8,988 bases of DNA from an uncultured Collinsella sp. (GCA_902494465.1 CABUTH010000078.1:1-8988); one strand, 5' to 3'. Shown: positions 1 to 7,053, counted from the first letter of the stretch. Notes: generated by a model not told the origin, from the letters alone. Program-made: numbers and translations.

Positions 1-1169
1 CGATCGGCGTAATAGTTGAGCAGTGCCTGGCAGGTCTCGTTGGCATCGGCCGAAGTCGCACGCGCCACGTTAGCCAGCGCAAAATCGAGTACCGTGGTAT
101 CGACGGGAACGGCGGCGTCGCCCTCCCCCGCGCCCATGCCAAAGCCCTCAACCGGCAGCGGATACGTACCCTCGACCTCCATGCGACCCGACGTGATGGT
201 GCCCGTCTTGTCCAGGCACAGCACGTCGACGCGCGCGAGCGTCTCGATGCAGTAGAGCTGCTGCGCCAGCACCTTGCGGCGGGCCAGGCGCACCGTGGCG
301 ATGGCGAGCACCGACGAGGTCAGCAGTACCAGGCCTTGCGGGATCATGCCCAGCAGGGCGCCCACCGTGGACAGCAGCGCCGACGAAGGCACATGACCAG
401 CCAACAGCTCGGAGAAGCACCACGAAAGCGCGCTATCGCTCGGGGTTCCCGCGGCATCCCAAAGCTCGCTCACGCTCGAGGCAAACAACGCCAAACCGAG
501 CGGGATCATGATGATGCTCGCAAAGCGCACGATGGCGTTAAGCGCGTTCATGATCTCGGAATTGACCTTTTTGACGTACTTGGCCTCGTTATTAATTTTG
601 GCCACGTAGTTGTCGGCGCCGACATGGATCACGCGGGCGCGCAGCAGGCCCGAGTCGATAAAGCTGCCGCTCATGAGCTCGGAACCGGGCTGTTTCTTAA
701 TAAGGTCGCTCTCGCCGGTCAGCAGGTTCTCGTTCACGAGCGCCTCGCCCGACACCACCACGGCGTCGGCCGGAATCTGGTCACCGCGCCCCAGACGAAT
801 GATGTCGTCGAGCACGATCTGGTCCAGGTCGAGTTCCACCTCGGCACCGTCGCGCACCGCGATGGCCTTCTTAGAGGTCAAAAGCGTGAGCTTATCGACC
901 ATCTTCTTGGAGCGCATGGACTGGATGACGCCGATGGCGGTATTGAGGAACACCACGAACAGGAACGTCAGGTTCTTAAACGAACCGGTCAAAATGACTA
1001 GGAACGCCAAGATCACGTTGATCAAATTGAACAGCGTGCAGAGGTTCTCGATGATGAGCTCGCGGACCGACTTGGTCTTGAGCTCCATGTTGCGGTTGAT
1101 CTTACCGGCGGCGATGCGCTCCTTGACCTCGGCGGTCGAAAGTCCGCGCTCGATATCCGTTGCTGCCAT
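1..1169 (-). CDS. P-type cation-transporting ATPase, N-terminal part (runs off left edge)
   Basis: Membrane pump that couples ATP hydrolysis to cation transport through a phospho-aspartate intermediate. From the ATG at 1167-1169, 389 residues are visible. They include a first hydrophobic pair (M1/M2, about residues 45-90), the actuator loop TGES (151-154), a second pair (M3/M4, about 215-300), and the phosphorylation motif DKTGT with Asp320 (codon 210-212). The rest of the P and N domains and the C-terminal helices lie beyond base 1. The M4 proline motif reads IPQGL (Gln278) where Ca2+ pumps usually have PEGL. An ATG 12 bases upstream (1179-1181) is in frame; I prefer 1169 because GGGA lies 6 bases before it, while nothing resembling a ribosome site precedes the other. 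The fold and family are certain. The ion is not: Ca2+ or another divalent cation is most likely, by resemblance to CtpE/HAD-IC-type pumps. Confidence 0.9.
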   Translation of the reverse strand, partial: MAATDIERGLSTAEVKERIAAGKINRNMELKTKSVRELIIENLCTLFNLINVILAFLVILTGSFKNLTFLFVVFLNTAIGVIQSMRSKKMVDKLTLLTSKKAIAVRDGAEVELDLDQIVLDDIIRLGRGDQIPADAVVVSGEALVNENLLTGESDLIKKQPGSELMSGSFIDSGLLRARVIHVGADNYVAKINNEAKYVKKVNSEIMNALNAIVRFASIIMIPLGLALFASSVSELWDAAGTPSDSALSWCFSELLAGHVPSSALLSTVGALLGMIPQGLVLLTSSVLAIATVRLARRKVLAQQLYCIETLARVDVLCLDKTGTITSGRMEVEGTYPLPVEGFGMGAGEGDAAVPVDTTVLDFALANVARATSADANETCQALLNYYAD

Positions 1170-1201
1170 ACCACGTCCCATCACGTCGCGTCGGTTATAA
1201 G

Positions 1202-1235
1202 AAAAACCGCCCGGACCATGCGAGGTTCGGACGGT
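1202..1235 (-). terminator. Intrinsic terminator of tRNA-Arg
   Basis: Read on the minus strand, a 12-base-pair stem (arms 1224-1235 and 1206-1217, one mismatch and one G-U pair) with a 6-base loop is followed by a run of five T (1206-1202). It begins 11 bases after the encoded CCA of the tRNA, as expected for a monocistronic tRNA unit. The ATPase start codon lies only 32 bases beyond the T run. Confidence 0.8.
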
Positions 1236-1246
1236 CTTACGTTCGA

Positions 1247-1323
1247 TGGTGCCCCATGTTGGATTCGAACCAACGGCCTTCTGCTCCGGAGGCAGACGCT
1301 CTAATCCCCTGAGCTAATAGGGC
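1247..1323 (-). tRNA. tRNA-Arg, anticodon CCG
   Basis: A complete cloverleaf can be drawn by hand. The 7-bp acceptor stem pairs GCCCTAT with ATGGGGC (one T-G wobble). The D stem is GCTC/GAGC. The anticodon stem TCTGC/GCAGA closes loop CTCCGGA, giving anticodon CCG. The variable loop has 5 bases, and T stem GTTGG/CCAAC closes loop TTCGAAT. The discriminator is A and the 3' CCA is encoded (1247-1249). The gene is 77 bases with CCA, 74 without. It reads the arginine codon CGG. It has its own promoter and terminator and is divergent from the aromatic operon. Confidence 0.96.
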
Positions 1324-1334
1324 CAACGTTTGGC

Positions 1335-1364
1335 ATTATACCCAAGTGCACCACGGGCTATCAA
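1335..1364 (-). promoter_or_regulatory. Promoter of tRNA-Arg
   Basis: On the minus strand, -35 TTGATA (1364-1359) and a perfect -10 TATAAT (1340-1335) are separated by 18 bases. Initiation would be expected near 1328, giving a 5' leader of about 5 bases before the mature tRNA. This is a typical housekeeping-sigma tRNA promoter. Confidence 0.8.
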
Positions 1365-1443
1365 AATAAAAGAAAAAGCTTTGCAATTCCGAGGAAGACG
1401 CGGCGCAACGGCTCACTTTAGAAGGCAAAAGCGAATCAGATAG

Positions 1444-1449
1444 TATAAA
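1444..1449 (+). promoter_or_regulatory. Possible -10 box of the aromatic operon
   Basis: TATAAA lies 78 bases before the aroF start codon, in the only AT-rich stretch of the spacer. No convincing -35 hexamer sits 16-18 bases upstream, and no TG extension is present. It is therefore a weak call that may depend on an activator, or the real promoter may lie elsewhere between 1365 and 1460. If used, transcription would start near 1456, ahead of the hairpin at 1470. Confidence 0.35.
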
Positions 1450-1469
1450 CTCTCATGCACCATATATAC

Positions 1470-1494
1470 ACGGCTCGCGATGCGGGCCGTTTTT
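1470..1494 (+). terminator. Terminator-type hairpin in the aroF leader (candidate attenuator)
   Basis: ACGGCTCGC (1470-1478) pairs over 9 bp (one T-G wobble) with GCGGGCCGT (1482-1490) across a 3-base loop. TTTTT follows at 1490-1494. This is a textbook intrinsic terminator pointing toward aroF and ends 33 bases before its ATG. No plus-strand gene lies upstream for it to terminate, so it may be a conditional terminator of the operon. A partial copy of its 5' arm, ACGGCTC, occurs at 1408-1414 and could compete for the 3' arm if transcription starts further upstream. No T-box or convincing leader peptide was recognised. Confidence 0.6.
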
Positions 1495-1515
1495 GCAAGG
1501 GTTATCCACCGAGAT

Positions 1516-1521
1516 GAGAGG
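1516..1521 (+). promoter_or_regulatory. Ribosome binding site of aroF
   Basis: GAGAGG sits 6 bases before the ATG at 1528. It decides the start in favour of 1528 over the in-frame ATG at 1480, which lies inside the loop of the terminator hairpin. Confidence 0.7.
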
Positions 1522-1527
1522 CGCACC

Positions 1528-2550
1528 ATGATTGCAATTTTAAAGCAGAGCGCCAGCGACGAGGCCGTCAGCCATATCGTCAGCTGGATTGAGAAAAAGG
1601 GCCTGAAGACCGACGTCTCGCGCGGCGAGAACGAGACGATCATCGGCCTGGTGGGCGATACGACCAAGATCGACCCGTTCCTGCTCGAGTCCATGGACGT
1701 CGTCGAGCGCGTGCAGCGCGTCTCCGAGCCGTTCAAGCGCGCCAACCGCAAGTTCCACCCCGAAGACTCCGTCATCGACTGCGGTCACGGCGTCAAGATC
1801 GGCGGCGATCAGTTCCAGGTCATCGCCGGCCCGTGCTCCGTCGAGGGCGAGAACCTCATCCGCATCGCCCGCCGCGTGAAGGCCGCCGGTGCCACGATGC
1901 TGCGCGGCGGTGCCTACAAGCCCCGCACTTCCCCGTACGCCTACCAGGGCATGGGCCCCGCCGGTCTGGACCTGCTGTGCGAGGCGTCTGCCGAGCTCGA
2001 CATGCCGATCGTCACCGAGATCATGGACCCGCGCGACGTGCAGGTCTTCCTGGACAAGAAGATCGACGTCATGCAGATCGGTGCCCGCAACGCCCAGAAC
2101 TTCCCTCTGCTCAAAGAGGTCGGCAAGACCAAGACTCCGATCTTGCTTAAGCGCGGCATGTCCGGAACGATCGATGAGCTGCTCATGGCCGCCGAGTACA
2201 TCATGAGCGAGGGCAACGACAACGTCATCCTGTTCGATCGCGGCATCCGCTGCTTCTAGTCCCGTTCTCGCAACACATTCGACCTCAACGCCGTGCCGGT
2301 GCTGCACCACCTGTCGCACCTGCCCGTCGTCGCCGACCCCAGCCACGCCACCGGCTACACCCGCTATGTTGAGCCCATGGCGCTCGCGGCGACCGCTTGT
2401 GGCGCCAACGGTCTGGAGATCGAGGTCCACGACGAGCCCAGCCGCGCATGGTCCGACGGCGCTCAGGCCCTCACCCCCGACCAGTTCGACGACACCATGC
2501 GCCGCATCCGCGCCATCCGCGAGGTTGTCTGCCAAGAGACTATGGAGTAG
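1528..2550 (+). pseudogene. aroF: DAHP synthase (type I, T. maritima-like) interrupted by an in-frame amber codon
   Basis: 3-Deoxy-7-phosphoheptulonate synthase condenses phosphoenolpyruvate and erythrose 4-phosphate, the first step of the shikimate pathway. Residues 1 to about 70 resemble the ferredoxin-like regulatory domain of the Thermotoga-type enzyme; the TIM-barrel follows. Codon 244 (2257-2259) is TAG, directly after GIRCF, where relatives have Glu (GIRTFE). The same frame then continues without indels through DPSHATG to the natural TAG at 2548-2550. Counting through the amber gives 340 codons, close to the 338-residue T. maritima protein. The expected metal ligands fall at C103, H273, E299 and D310, each one above the T. 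maritima numbers. The 243-residue product (1528-2259) lacks three of these four ligands. No ribosome site precedes the next in-frame GTG (2293), so the second part is unlikely to be a separate gene. A recent nonsense mutation, readthrough or a sequence error are all possible. Confidence 0.85.
2257..2259 (+). other. In-frame amber codon inside aroF
   Basis: The context is TTC TAG TCC. One base change (GAG to TAG) would create it from the glutamate usual at this site. The reading frame is identical on both sides, so this is a substitution rather than a frameshift. The two bases either side of the TAG do not match a known efficient readthrough context, and no hairpin just downstream is obvious by eye. 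Confidence 0.9.
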
Positions 2551-2553
2551 CCC

Positions 2554-3468
2554 ATGGGTACGGTAAGAAACGCGGGCGTTAACCAGGGCGGCCCCAAGTG
2601 TGCCGGTATCGTCGGCCTTGGCCTCATCGGCGGCAGCTTTGCCCGCGGCTATGCGCAGGCGGGCGTCCGCGTGCTGGCCTGGGATCCCGATGACGATGTC
2701 ATGACGGCCGCCAGCATGGGCACCGTTGCCGGCGAGCTCAACGACGAGACGCTCGGCGAATGCGACATCATCGTCCTGGCTTGCTACCCCGAAGCCTGCA
2801 TCGAGTGGCTCGAGGCACACGCCCAGGCACTCGCCGACGCCACCGATACCGAGGCCATCATGGGCCCCGTGGTGATCGACACGGTGGGCGTCAAGGGCAT
2901 CGTGTGCGAGCGCGCCTTTGAGCTTGCCCGCGAGCACGGCTTTTACTTTGTGGGCGCGCACCCCATGGCGGGCACGCAGTACTCGGGCTATGCGCACTCC
3001 CGCGCCGACCTGTTCCAGGGCGCGCCACTCGTGCTCGTGCCGCCCGCAGTGGACGATGCGCTCAAGCTGGAGCTTTTGGGCCAGGTGCGCGAGATGGTGC
3101 GTCCCCTGGGCTTTGGCAAGTTCAGCGTAACGAGCGCCGCCGAGCACGACCGCGTCATCGCCTTTACGAGCCAGCTCGCGCACGTCGTCTCCAACGCCTA
3201 CGTCAAAAGCCCCACTGCCCAGGTCCACCACGGCTTTTCGGCCGGTAGCTACCGCGATCTCACCCGCGTGGCGCACCTCAACCCGCAAATGTGGTCAGAG
3301 CTCATGATCGACGACGCCGACGCGCTCGCCTTCGAGATCGACCATCTGATCGAATCGCTTGGCGCCTACAGCCGTGCGCTCAAGGACCGCGACCAGCGCT
3401 ATCTGGAGAACCTCCTTGCCGAGGGCGACCGCATTAAGCGTGCACTCGACGACGAGGCCTCCCACTAG
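2554..3468 (+). CDS. tyrA: Prephenate dehydrogenase
   Basis: NAD(P)+-dependent oxidative decarboxylation of prephenate to 4-hydroxyphenylpyruvate, the tyrosine branch; arogenate as substrate cannot be excluded. The product has 304 residues. A Rossmann domain opens with GIVGLGLIGGS (18-28). The family motif GAHPMAG carries the conserved His136. The C-terminal helical domain contains AEHDRVIAFTSQLAH and an SYRDLTRVA segment whose arginine is expected to contact substrate. No ACT domain is fused, so feedback control by tyrosine is not evident here. GGAG (2544-2547) lies 6 bases before the ATG and inside the last codons of aroF, and the gap to aroF is 3 bases, so translation is probably coupled to aroF. 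An early stop in aroF may therefore lower TyrA. The gene has no chorismate mutase domain and depends on the one in PheA. Confidence 0.93.
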   Translation: MGTVRNAGVNQGGPKCAGIVGLGLIGGSFARGYAQAGVRVLAWDPDDDVMTAASMGTVAGELNDETLGECDIIVLACYPEACIEWLEAHAQALADATDTEAIMGPVVIDTVGVKGIVCERAFELAREHGFYFVGAHPMAGTQYSGYAHSRADLFQGAPLVLVPPAVDDALKLELLGQVREMVRPLGFGKFSVTSAAEHDRVIAFTSQLAHVVSNAYVKSPTAQVHHGFSAGSYRDLTRVAHLNPQMWSELMIDDADALAFEIDHLIESLGAYSRALKDRDQRYLENLLAEGDRIKRALDDEASH

Positions 3469-3504
3469 ACCACCCATCACGCCAGGTCGAAAGGACCGAA
3501 GCTT

Positions 3505-4611
3505 ATGGCGATTACCATCGATATCGACACCGCACGCCCCTACCAGGTGCATGTGGGCACGTTTTTGCTGGAGCAGGCAGGCCCGCTCGTCCGCGCCACA
3601 GCCGGCGGCACCAAGGCCGTCATCGTGACGGACACCAACGTGGGCCCCCTCTACCAGATGCCCGTTAAGCAGAGCCTGGAGGCGTCAGGCTACGAGGTGA
3701 GCATCTGCACCTTCGAGGCCGGCGAGGCCCATAAGCGCGCCGAAACCTATGTTGCCATTTTGGAGTTTGTGGCCGAGCACGAGCTTTCGCGCTCCGACGT
3801 GATCGTGGCACTCGGCGGCGGTGTCGTGGGCGACGTGGCGGGCTTTGTGGCCGCCACCTACATGCGCGGCTGCAAGTTTGTGCAGATCCCCACGAGCCTG
3901 CTCGCCATGGTGGATTCGTCGGTGGGAGGCAAGACCGCCATCGACCTGGCTGCCGGCAAGAACTTGGCCGGCGCCTTTTGGCAGCCGAGCGTGGTTATCG
4001 CCGACGTGGGGTGCCTGGCGACCCTCACGCCCGAGCAGTTCGCTGACGGCTGCGGCGAGGTCGTCAAGCACGCCGTGATCGCCGACCCGGAGCTCTTCGC
4101 CGAGCTGGAGAAGACCCCGCTCACGCTGGAGCTGCTCAACCGCGACGTGGCCCGCGTAGCGCTCATCATCGCCCGCAATATCGACATCAAGCGCGCCGTG
4201 GTCGTCGCCGACGAGCGCGAAACCAACCAACGCAAGCTCCTCAACTTTGGACACAGCGCCGGACACGCCGTCGAGGCCTGCGAGCACTTTGAGCTCGGAC
4301 ACGGCAACTGCGTGTCGATCGGCATGGGCATCATCACGCGCGCCGCGGCCCTGCACGGCGTTTGCGATACCGCACTGCCCGGTCGTATTGAGGAACTCTG
4401 TGCCCGCCATGGCCTCAAGACCCGCTGCGACCTAGATGCCGATGCCGTCTTTGCCGAGGCGCTCCACGACAAGAAGCGCGCGGGCGACACCATCGACCTG
4501 GTGATTCCGCACGGCATTGGCCGCTGCAGCATCGACCGCACACCACTTTCCACTTTCCACGAACTCATTGCCGAGGGCCTCGGCCAGAAGGGAGACGCAT
4601 CCGCATGCTAG
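3505..4611 (+). CDS. aroB: 3-Dehydroquinate synthase
   Basis: Converts DAHP to 3-dehydroquinate, the second step of the shikimate pathway, with NAD+ and a divalent metal. The product has 368 residues, normal for the family. The glycine-rich NAD+ site GGGVVGD is at 104-110, followed by the IPTSLLAMVDSSVGGKT block and GEVVKH. Expected zinc ligands are E185 (GEVVKH), H250 (NFGHSAGHA) and H266 (LGHGN); the 16-residue spacing between the two histidines matches characterised enzymes. The usual HGE(A/C)V reads HGNCV here, a variation outside the ligand itself. AAAGGA (3490-3495) precedes the ATG by 9 bases. It follows tyrA after 36 bases, in the same frame, and its end overlaps aroA by 7 bases (ATGCTAG). 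Confidence 0.96.
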   Translation: MAITIDIDTARPYQVHVGTFLLEQAGPLVRATAGGTKAVIVTDTNVGPLYQMPVKQSLEASGYEVSICTFEAGEAHKRAETYVAILEFVAEHELSRSDVIVALGGGVVGDVAGFVAATYMRGCKFVQIPTSLLAMVDSSVGGKTAIDLAAGKNLAGAFWQPSVVIADVGCLATLTPEQFADGCGEVVKHAVIADPELFAELEKTPLTLELLNRDVARVALIIARNIDIKRAVVVADERETNQRKLLNFGHSAGHAVEACEHFELGHGNCVSIGMGIITRAAALHGVCDTALPGRIEELCARHGLKTRCDLDADAVFAEALHDKKRAGDTIDLVIPHGIGRCSIDRTPLSTFHELIAEGLGQKGDASAC

Positions 4612-5924
4612 CCCGCATCACCCCGTCCCCGCTCAAGGGCACCGTTCCCGCCATCGCGTCCAAGTCGATGGCGCATCGCCTCATCATCTGCGCTGCGCTT
4701 GCCAACGGCGAGACGCACGTCACCTGCAACACCACCTGCGCCGACATCGAGGCCACGGTGCGCTGCCTTACGGCGCTCGGCGCCCGCATCGAGACCGTCG
4801 AGGACGGCTTCCAGGTCCACCCCACCATGAAGAGTGTTGAATTTGGCCTGCTCAAGGCCCGTGCCGGCGGCACGCTTGACTGCGGTGAAAGCGGATCCAC
4901 GCTCCGCTTTATGTTACCCGTCGCCTGCGCGCTGGGCGCAGAAGCAACCTTTGTGGGTCAGGGACGCTTGGGCGCCCGCCCGCTGTCCCCGCTCTCGGAC
5001 GAGATCATCGCCGCCGGCTGCGACCTACAGGGCCTGGGCGGTTTTCCGCTCAAGACGAGCGGACGCATGCGCCCGGGCACCTTTGTGCTTCCGGGCAACG
5101 TGAGCTCGCAATATATCTCCGGCCTTCTGCTGGCAGCCCCGCTGCTGGCCCAGCCCTCCTGCGTGCAGGTAACCGGCCTCATTGAGAGCCGTCCCTACAT
5201 CAACCTGACGATCCAGGCCATGAAGGCCTTTGGCGTCGAGGTCAACGTCGAGCGTATTCCGGCCAAGGACGGCCAGCCCGAGGTCACGAACTTCCGCGTG
5301 AGCAGCGGCTCGTACCGCACGCCCGGCAGCGTAGCCGTCGAGGGTGACTGGTCCAACGCTGCCTTTTGGCTGTGTGCCGGCGCCATCGGCACCGACCCCA
5401 TCACCGTCGAGGGTGTATCCCTGAGCTCCGCACAGGGCGACCGCAACGTGCTTGCCGCGCTTTCGCGCTTTGGCGCCCGCATCGTACGCTCCACCAACGC
5501 CGCCACCGTGCAGTCCGACAAGCTCGCCGGCTTTGAGATGAGCGCCCACGACATTCCCGACCTGGTGCCCGTCATCTCGGCCGTAGCCTCGCTGGCGCAG
5601 GGCCGCACCTTTATCCGCGATTGCGCCCGTCTGCGCATCAAGGAATCCGACCGCCTGGTCACGACCACCCGCGAGCTCACCGCGCTGGGCGCGCAGGTAC
5701 GCATTGCCGGCGACGACCTCATCATCAAGGGTGTCGATGCCTTCACCGGCGGCGAGGTCGATTCGCACAACGACCATCGCATCGCCATGATGGCCGCTAT
5801 CGCCGCGAGCCGCGCCACCGGCGAGGTCGTGATCCACGGCGCCGAGGCGGTCAACAAGTCCTATCCCGATTTCTTCGACCACTACCGCCTGCTGCGCGGC
5901 AAGGTCACACTCGAGGAGGAATAG
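4605..5924 (+). CDS. aroA: 3-Phosphoshikimate 1-carboxyvinyltransferase (EPSP synthase)
   Basis: Transfers the enolpyruvyl group of PEP to shikimate 3-phosphate, the sixth step to chorismate, in the cytoplasm. The product has 439 residues, a normal length. Seen in order: SKSMAHR (K20, S21, R25), the PEP-loop GESGSTLR (94-101), SSQYISGLLLAAPL, VEGDWSNAAF, DIPDLVP with D319, RIKESDR with E347, DSHNDHRIAM and VNKSYPDFF. D319 and E347 are 28 residues apart, as are catalytic D313 and E341 in E. coli. The PEP loop reads GESGST rather than the E. coli GNAGTA, a form I associate with Firmicutes and relatives; glyphosate response cannot be judged from this. The ATG overlaps the aroB stop by 7 bases. 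AGAAGGGAG (4586-4594) is 10 bases before it, rather long, which suggests translational coupling. Confidence 0.96.
   Translation: MLARITPSPLKGTVPAIASKSMAHRLIICAALANGETHVTCNTTCADIEATVRCLTALGARIETVEDGFQVHPTMKSVEFGLLKARAGGTLDCGESGSTLRFMLPVACALGAEATFVGQGRLGARPLSPLSDEIIAAGCDLQGLGGFPLKTSGRMRPGTFVLPGNVSSQYISGLLLAAPLLAQPSCVQVTGLIESRPYINLTIQAMKAFGVEVNVERIPAKDGQPEVTNFRVSSGSYRTPGSVAVEGDWSNAAFWLCAGAIGTDPITVEGVSLSSAQGDRNVLAALSRFGARIVRSTNAATVQSDKLAGFEMSAHDIPDLVPVISAVASLAQGRTFIRDCARLRIKESDRLVTTTRELTALGAQVRIAGDDLIIKGVDAFTGGEVDSHNDHRIAMMAAIAASRATGEVVIHGAEAVNKSYPDFFDHYRLLRGKVTLEEE
5913..5920 (+). promoter_or_regulatory. Strong ribosome binding site of aroC
   Basis: GAGGAGGA lies 5 bases before the aroC ATG. 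It encodes part of the Glu-Glu-Glu C-terminus of AroA. It fixes the aroC start at 5926. Confidence 0.85.
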
Positions 5925-5925
5925 C

Positions 5926-7023
5926 ATGTCCTCGACCTTTGGAAACGTTTTGCATTTGAGCATCTTTGGCCAGTCGCACTCCCCCGCCATCGGCTGCTCG
6001 CTCGATGGCGTCCCGGCGGGCATTGCCGTTGATCAGGAGCAGCTGCAGGCCTTTTTGGACCGTCGCGCCCCCGGCCGCGACGAGACCGCGACCAAGCGCC
6101 GCGAGGCCGATGCCACCCACATCATCGCCGGTGTGGTCGATGGGCACACCACCGGCGCGCCCATCGCCGCGATTATCGAGAACACCAACACGCGCTCCAA
6201 GGACTACTCCGAGCTGCGCCGCAAGCCCCGTCCGGGACATGCGGACTTCCCTGCGCGCGTGAAGTATCACAACATGCACGATGTCGCCGGTGGCGGGCAT
6301 TTCTCCGGCCGCCTAACGGCACCCCTGTGCATCGCCGGCGGCATTGCGCTGCAGGCACTCGAGGCACGCGGCATTAATGGCATGGCGCACGGCGCGCAGA
6401 TCGGCGTCAGCTCCGACCTGCCGATGGACGATATGGTCTATCGCGAGGCCGACCGCAAGGCGATCCTTACGAACGATCTGCCGTGTATTGACGCCGCCGC
6501 AGCCGGCCGCATGCGCGAGGAGATCCTAGCCGCGCGCGACGAACTCGACAGCATCGGCGGCATCGTGGAGTGCGGCATTTACGGGCTTCCCGCAGGCATC
6601 GGCGACCCCATGTTCGACGGCATCGAGAACCGCATCGCGCAGATCGCGTTTGGCATTCCCGCCGTAAAGGGCGTGGAGTTTGGCATGGGCTTTGCCGTGG
6701 CTGCCATGCGCGGCAGCGAGAACAACGATCCGTATCGCATCGATGCCGAGACCGGCGAGATCGAGGTCGAGTCCAACAACGCCGGCGGCATCCTGGGCGG
6801 TATTTCGACCGGCGCGCCCGTCATGTGGCGCATGGCTGTAAAGCCGACGCCCTCGATTGGCCGCGAGCAGCAGACCGTAGACATGGACGCTATGGAAAAT
6901 GCCGAGCTCTCGGTCCACGGCCGCCACGATCCCTGCATCGTCCCCCGAGCTGTCCCCGTAGCCGAGGCAGCCGCCGCCCTTGCCATCTGGGACGCCCTCC
7001 TCGAAGACGCCGCCCAGCGCTAA
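5926..7023 (+). CDS. aroC: Chorismate synthase
   Basis: Trans-elimination of phosphate from EPSP to give chorismate, the branch point for Phe, Tyr and Trp; requires reduced FMN. The product has 365 residues, normal length. Conserved blocks: FGQSHSPAIG near the N-terminus with His18, RRAPGRDETATKRREAD, GGGHFSGRLTAP (His125, Arg129), and the C-terminal RHDPC (333-337) followed by VPVAEAAAA. Two classical signatures deviate: the usual GESHG is GQSHS and the usual GGGRSSAR is GGGHFSGR. I recall the same forms in clostridial AroC proteins, so they look like a lineage variant rather than damage. Source of reduced flavin is not shown by the neighbours. It starts one base after aroA, with the strongest Shine-Dalgarno of the operon. 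It is the only gene here ending in TAA. Confidence 0.95.
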   Translation: MSSTFGNVLHLSIFGQSHSPAIGCSLDGVPAGIAVDQEQLQAFLDRRAPGRDETATKRREADATHIIAGVVDGHTTGAPIAAIIENTNTRSKDYSELRRKPRPGHADFPARVKYHNMHDVAGGGHFSGRLTAPLCIAGGIALQALEARGINGMAHGAQIGVSSDLPMDDMVYREADRKAILTNDLPCIDAAAAGRMREEILAARDELDSIGGIVECGIYGLPAGIGDPMFDGIENRIAQIAFGIPAVKGVEFGMGFAVAAMRGSENNDPYRIDAETGEIEVESNNAGGILGGISTGAPVMWRMAVKPTPSIGREQQTVDMDAMENAELSVHGRHDPCIVPRAVPVAEAAAALAIWDALLEDAAQR

Positions 7024-7053
7024 CTACCCACCCCTCAACATCCCCCGACACGT

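Noticed and set aside
1455..1517. 20-codon open frame upstream of aroF as an attenuation leader peptide
   Set aside because: It has no ribosome site, only one Phe and two separated Tyr codons rather than a run, and its ATG sits at or before the predicted transcription start.
1480..1527. Upstream in-frame start for aroF at ATG 1480
   Set aside because: The codon lies in the terminator hairpin, has no ribosome site, and adds 16 residues absent from the family; ATG 1528 has a good ribosome site.
2257..2259. Pyrrolysine-type or general amber recoding
   Set aside because: TAG is the normal stop of five neighbouring genes and no pyl genes or suppressor tRNA are visible, so genome-wide recoding is unlikely; local readthrough stays open.
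2293..2550. Separate small gene starting at GTG 2293
   Set aside because: It is the C-terminal end of DAHP synthase in the original frame, with no ribosome site before the GTG; it is better read as the remainder of the interrupted gene.
1540..3288. Long minus-strand open frame (582 codons) opposite aroF and tyrA
   Set aside because: It mirrors two well-recognised plus-strand genes, has low-complexity Ala/Gly/Val/His-rich composition typical of antisense GC-rich DNA, and shows no motif or ribosome site.
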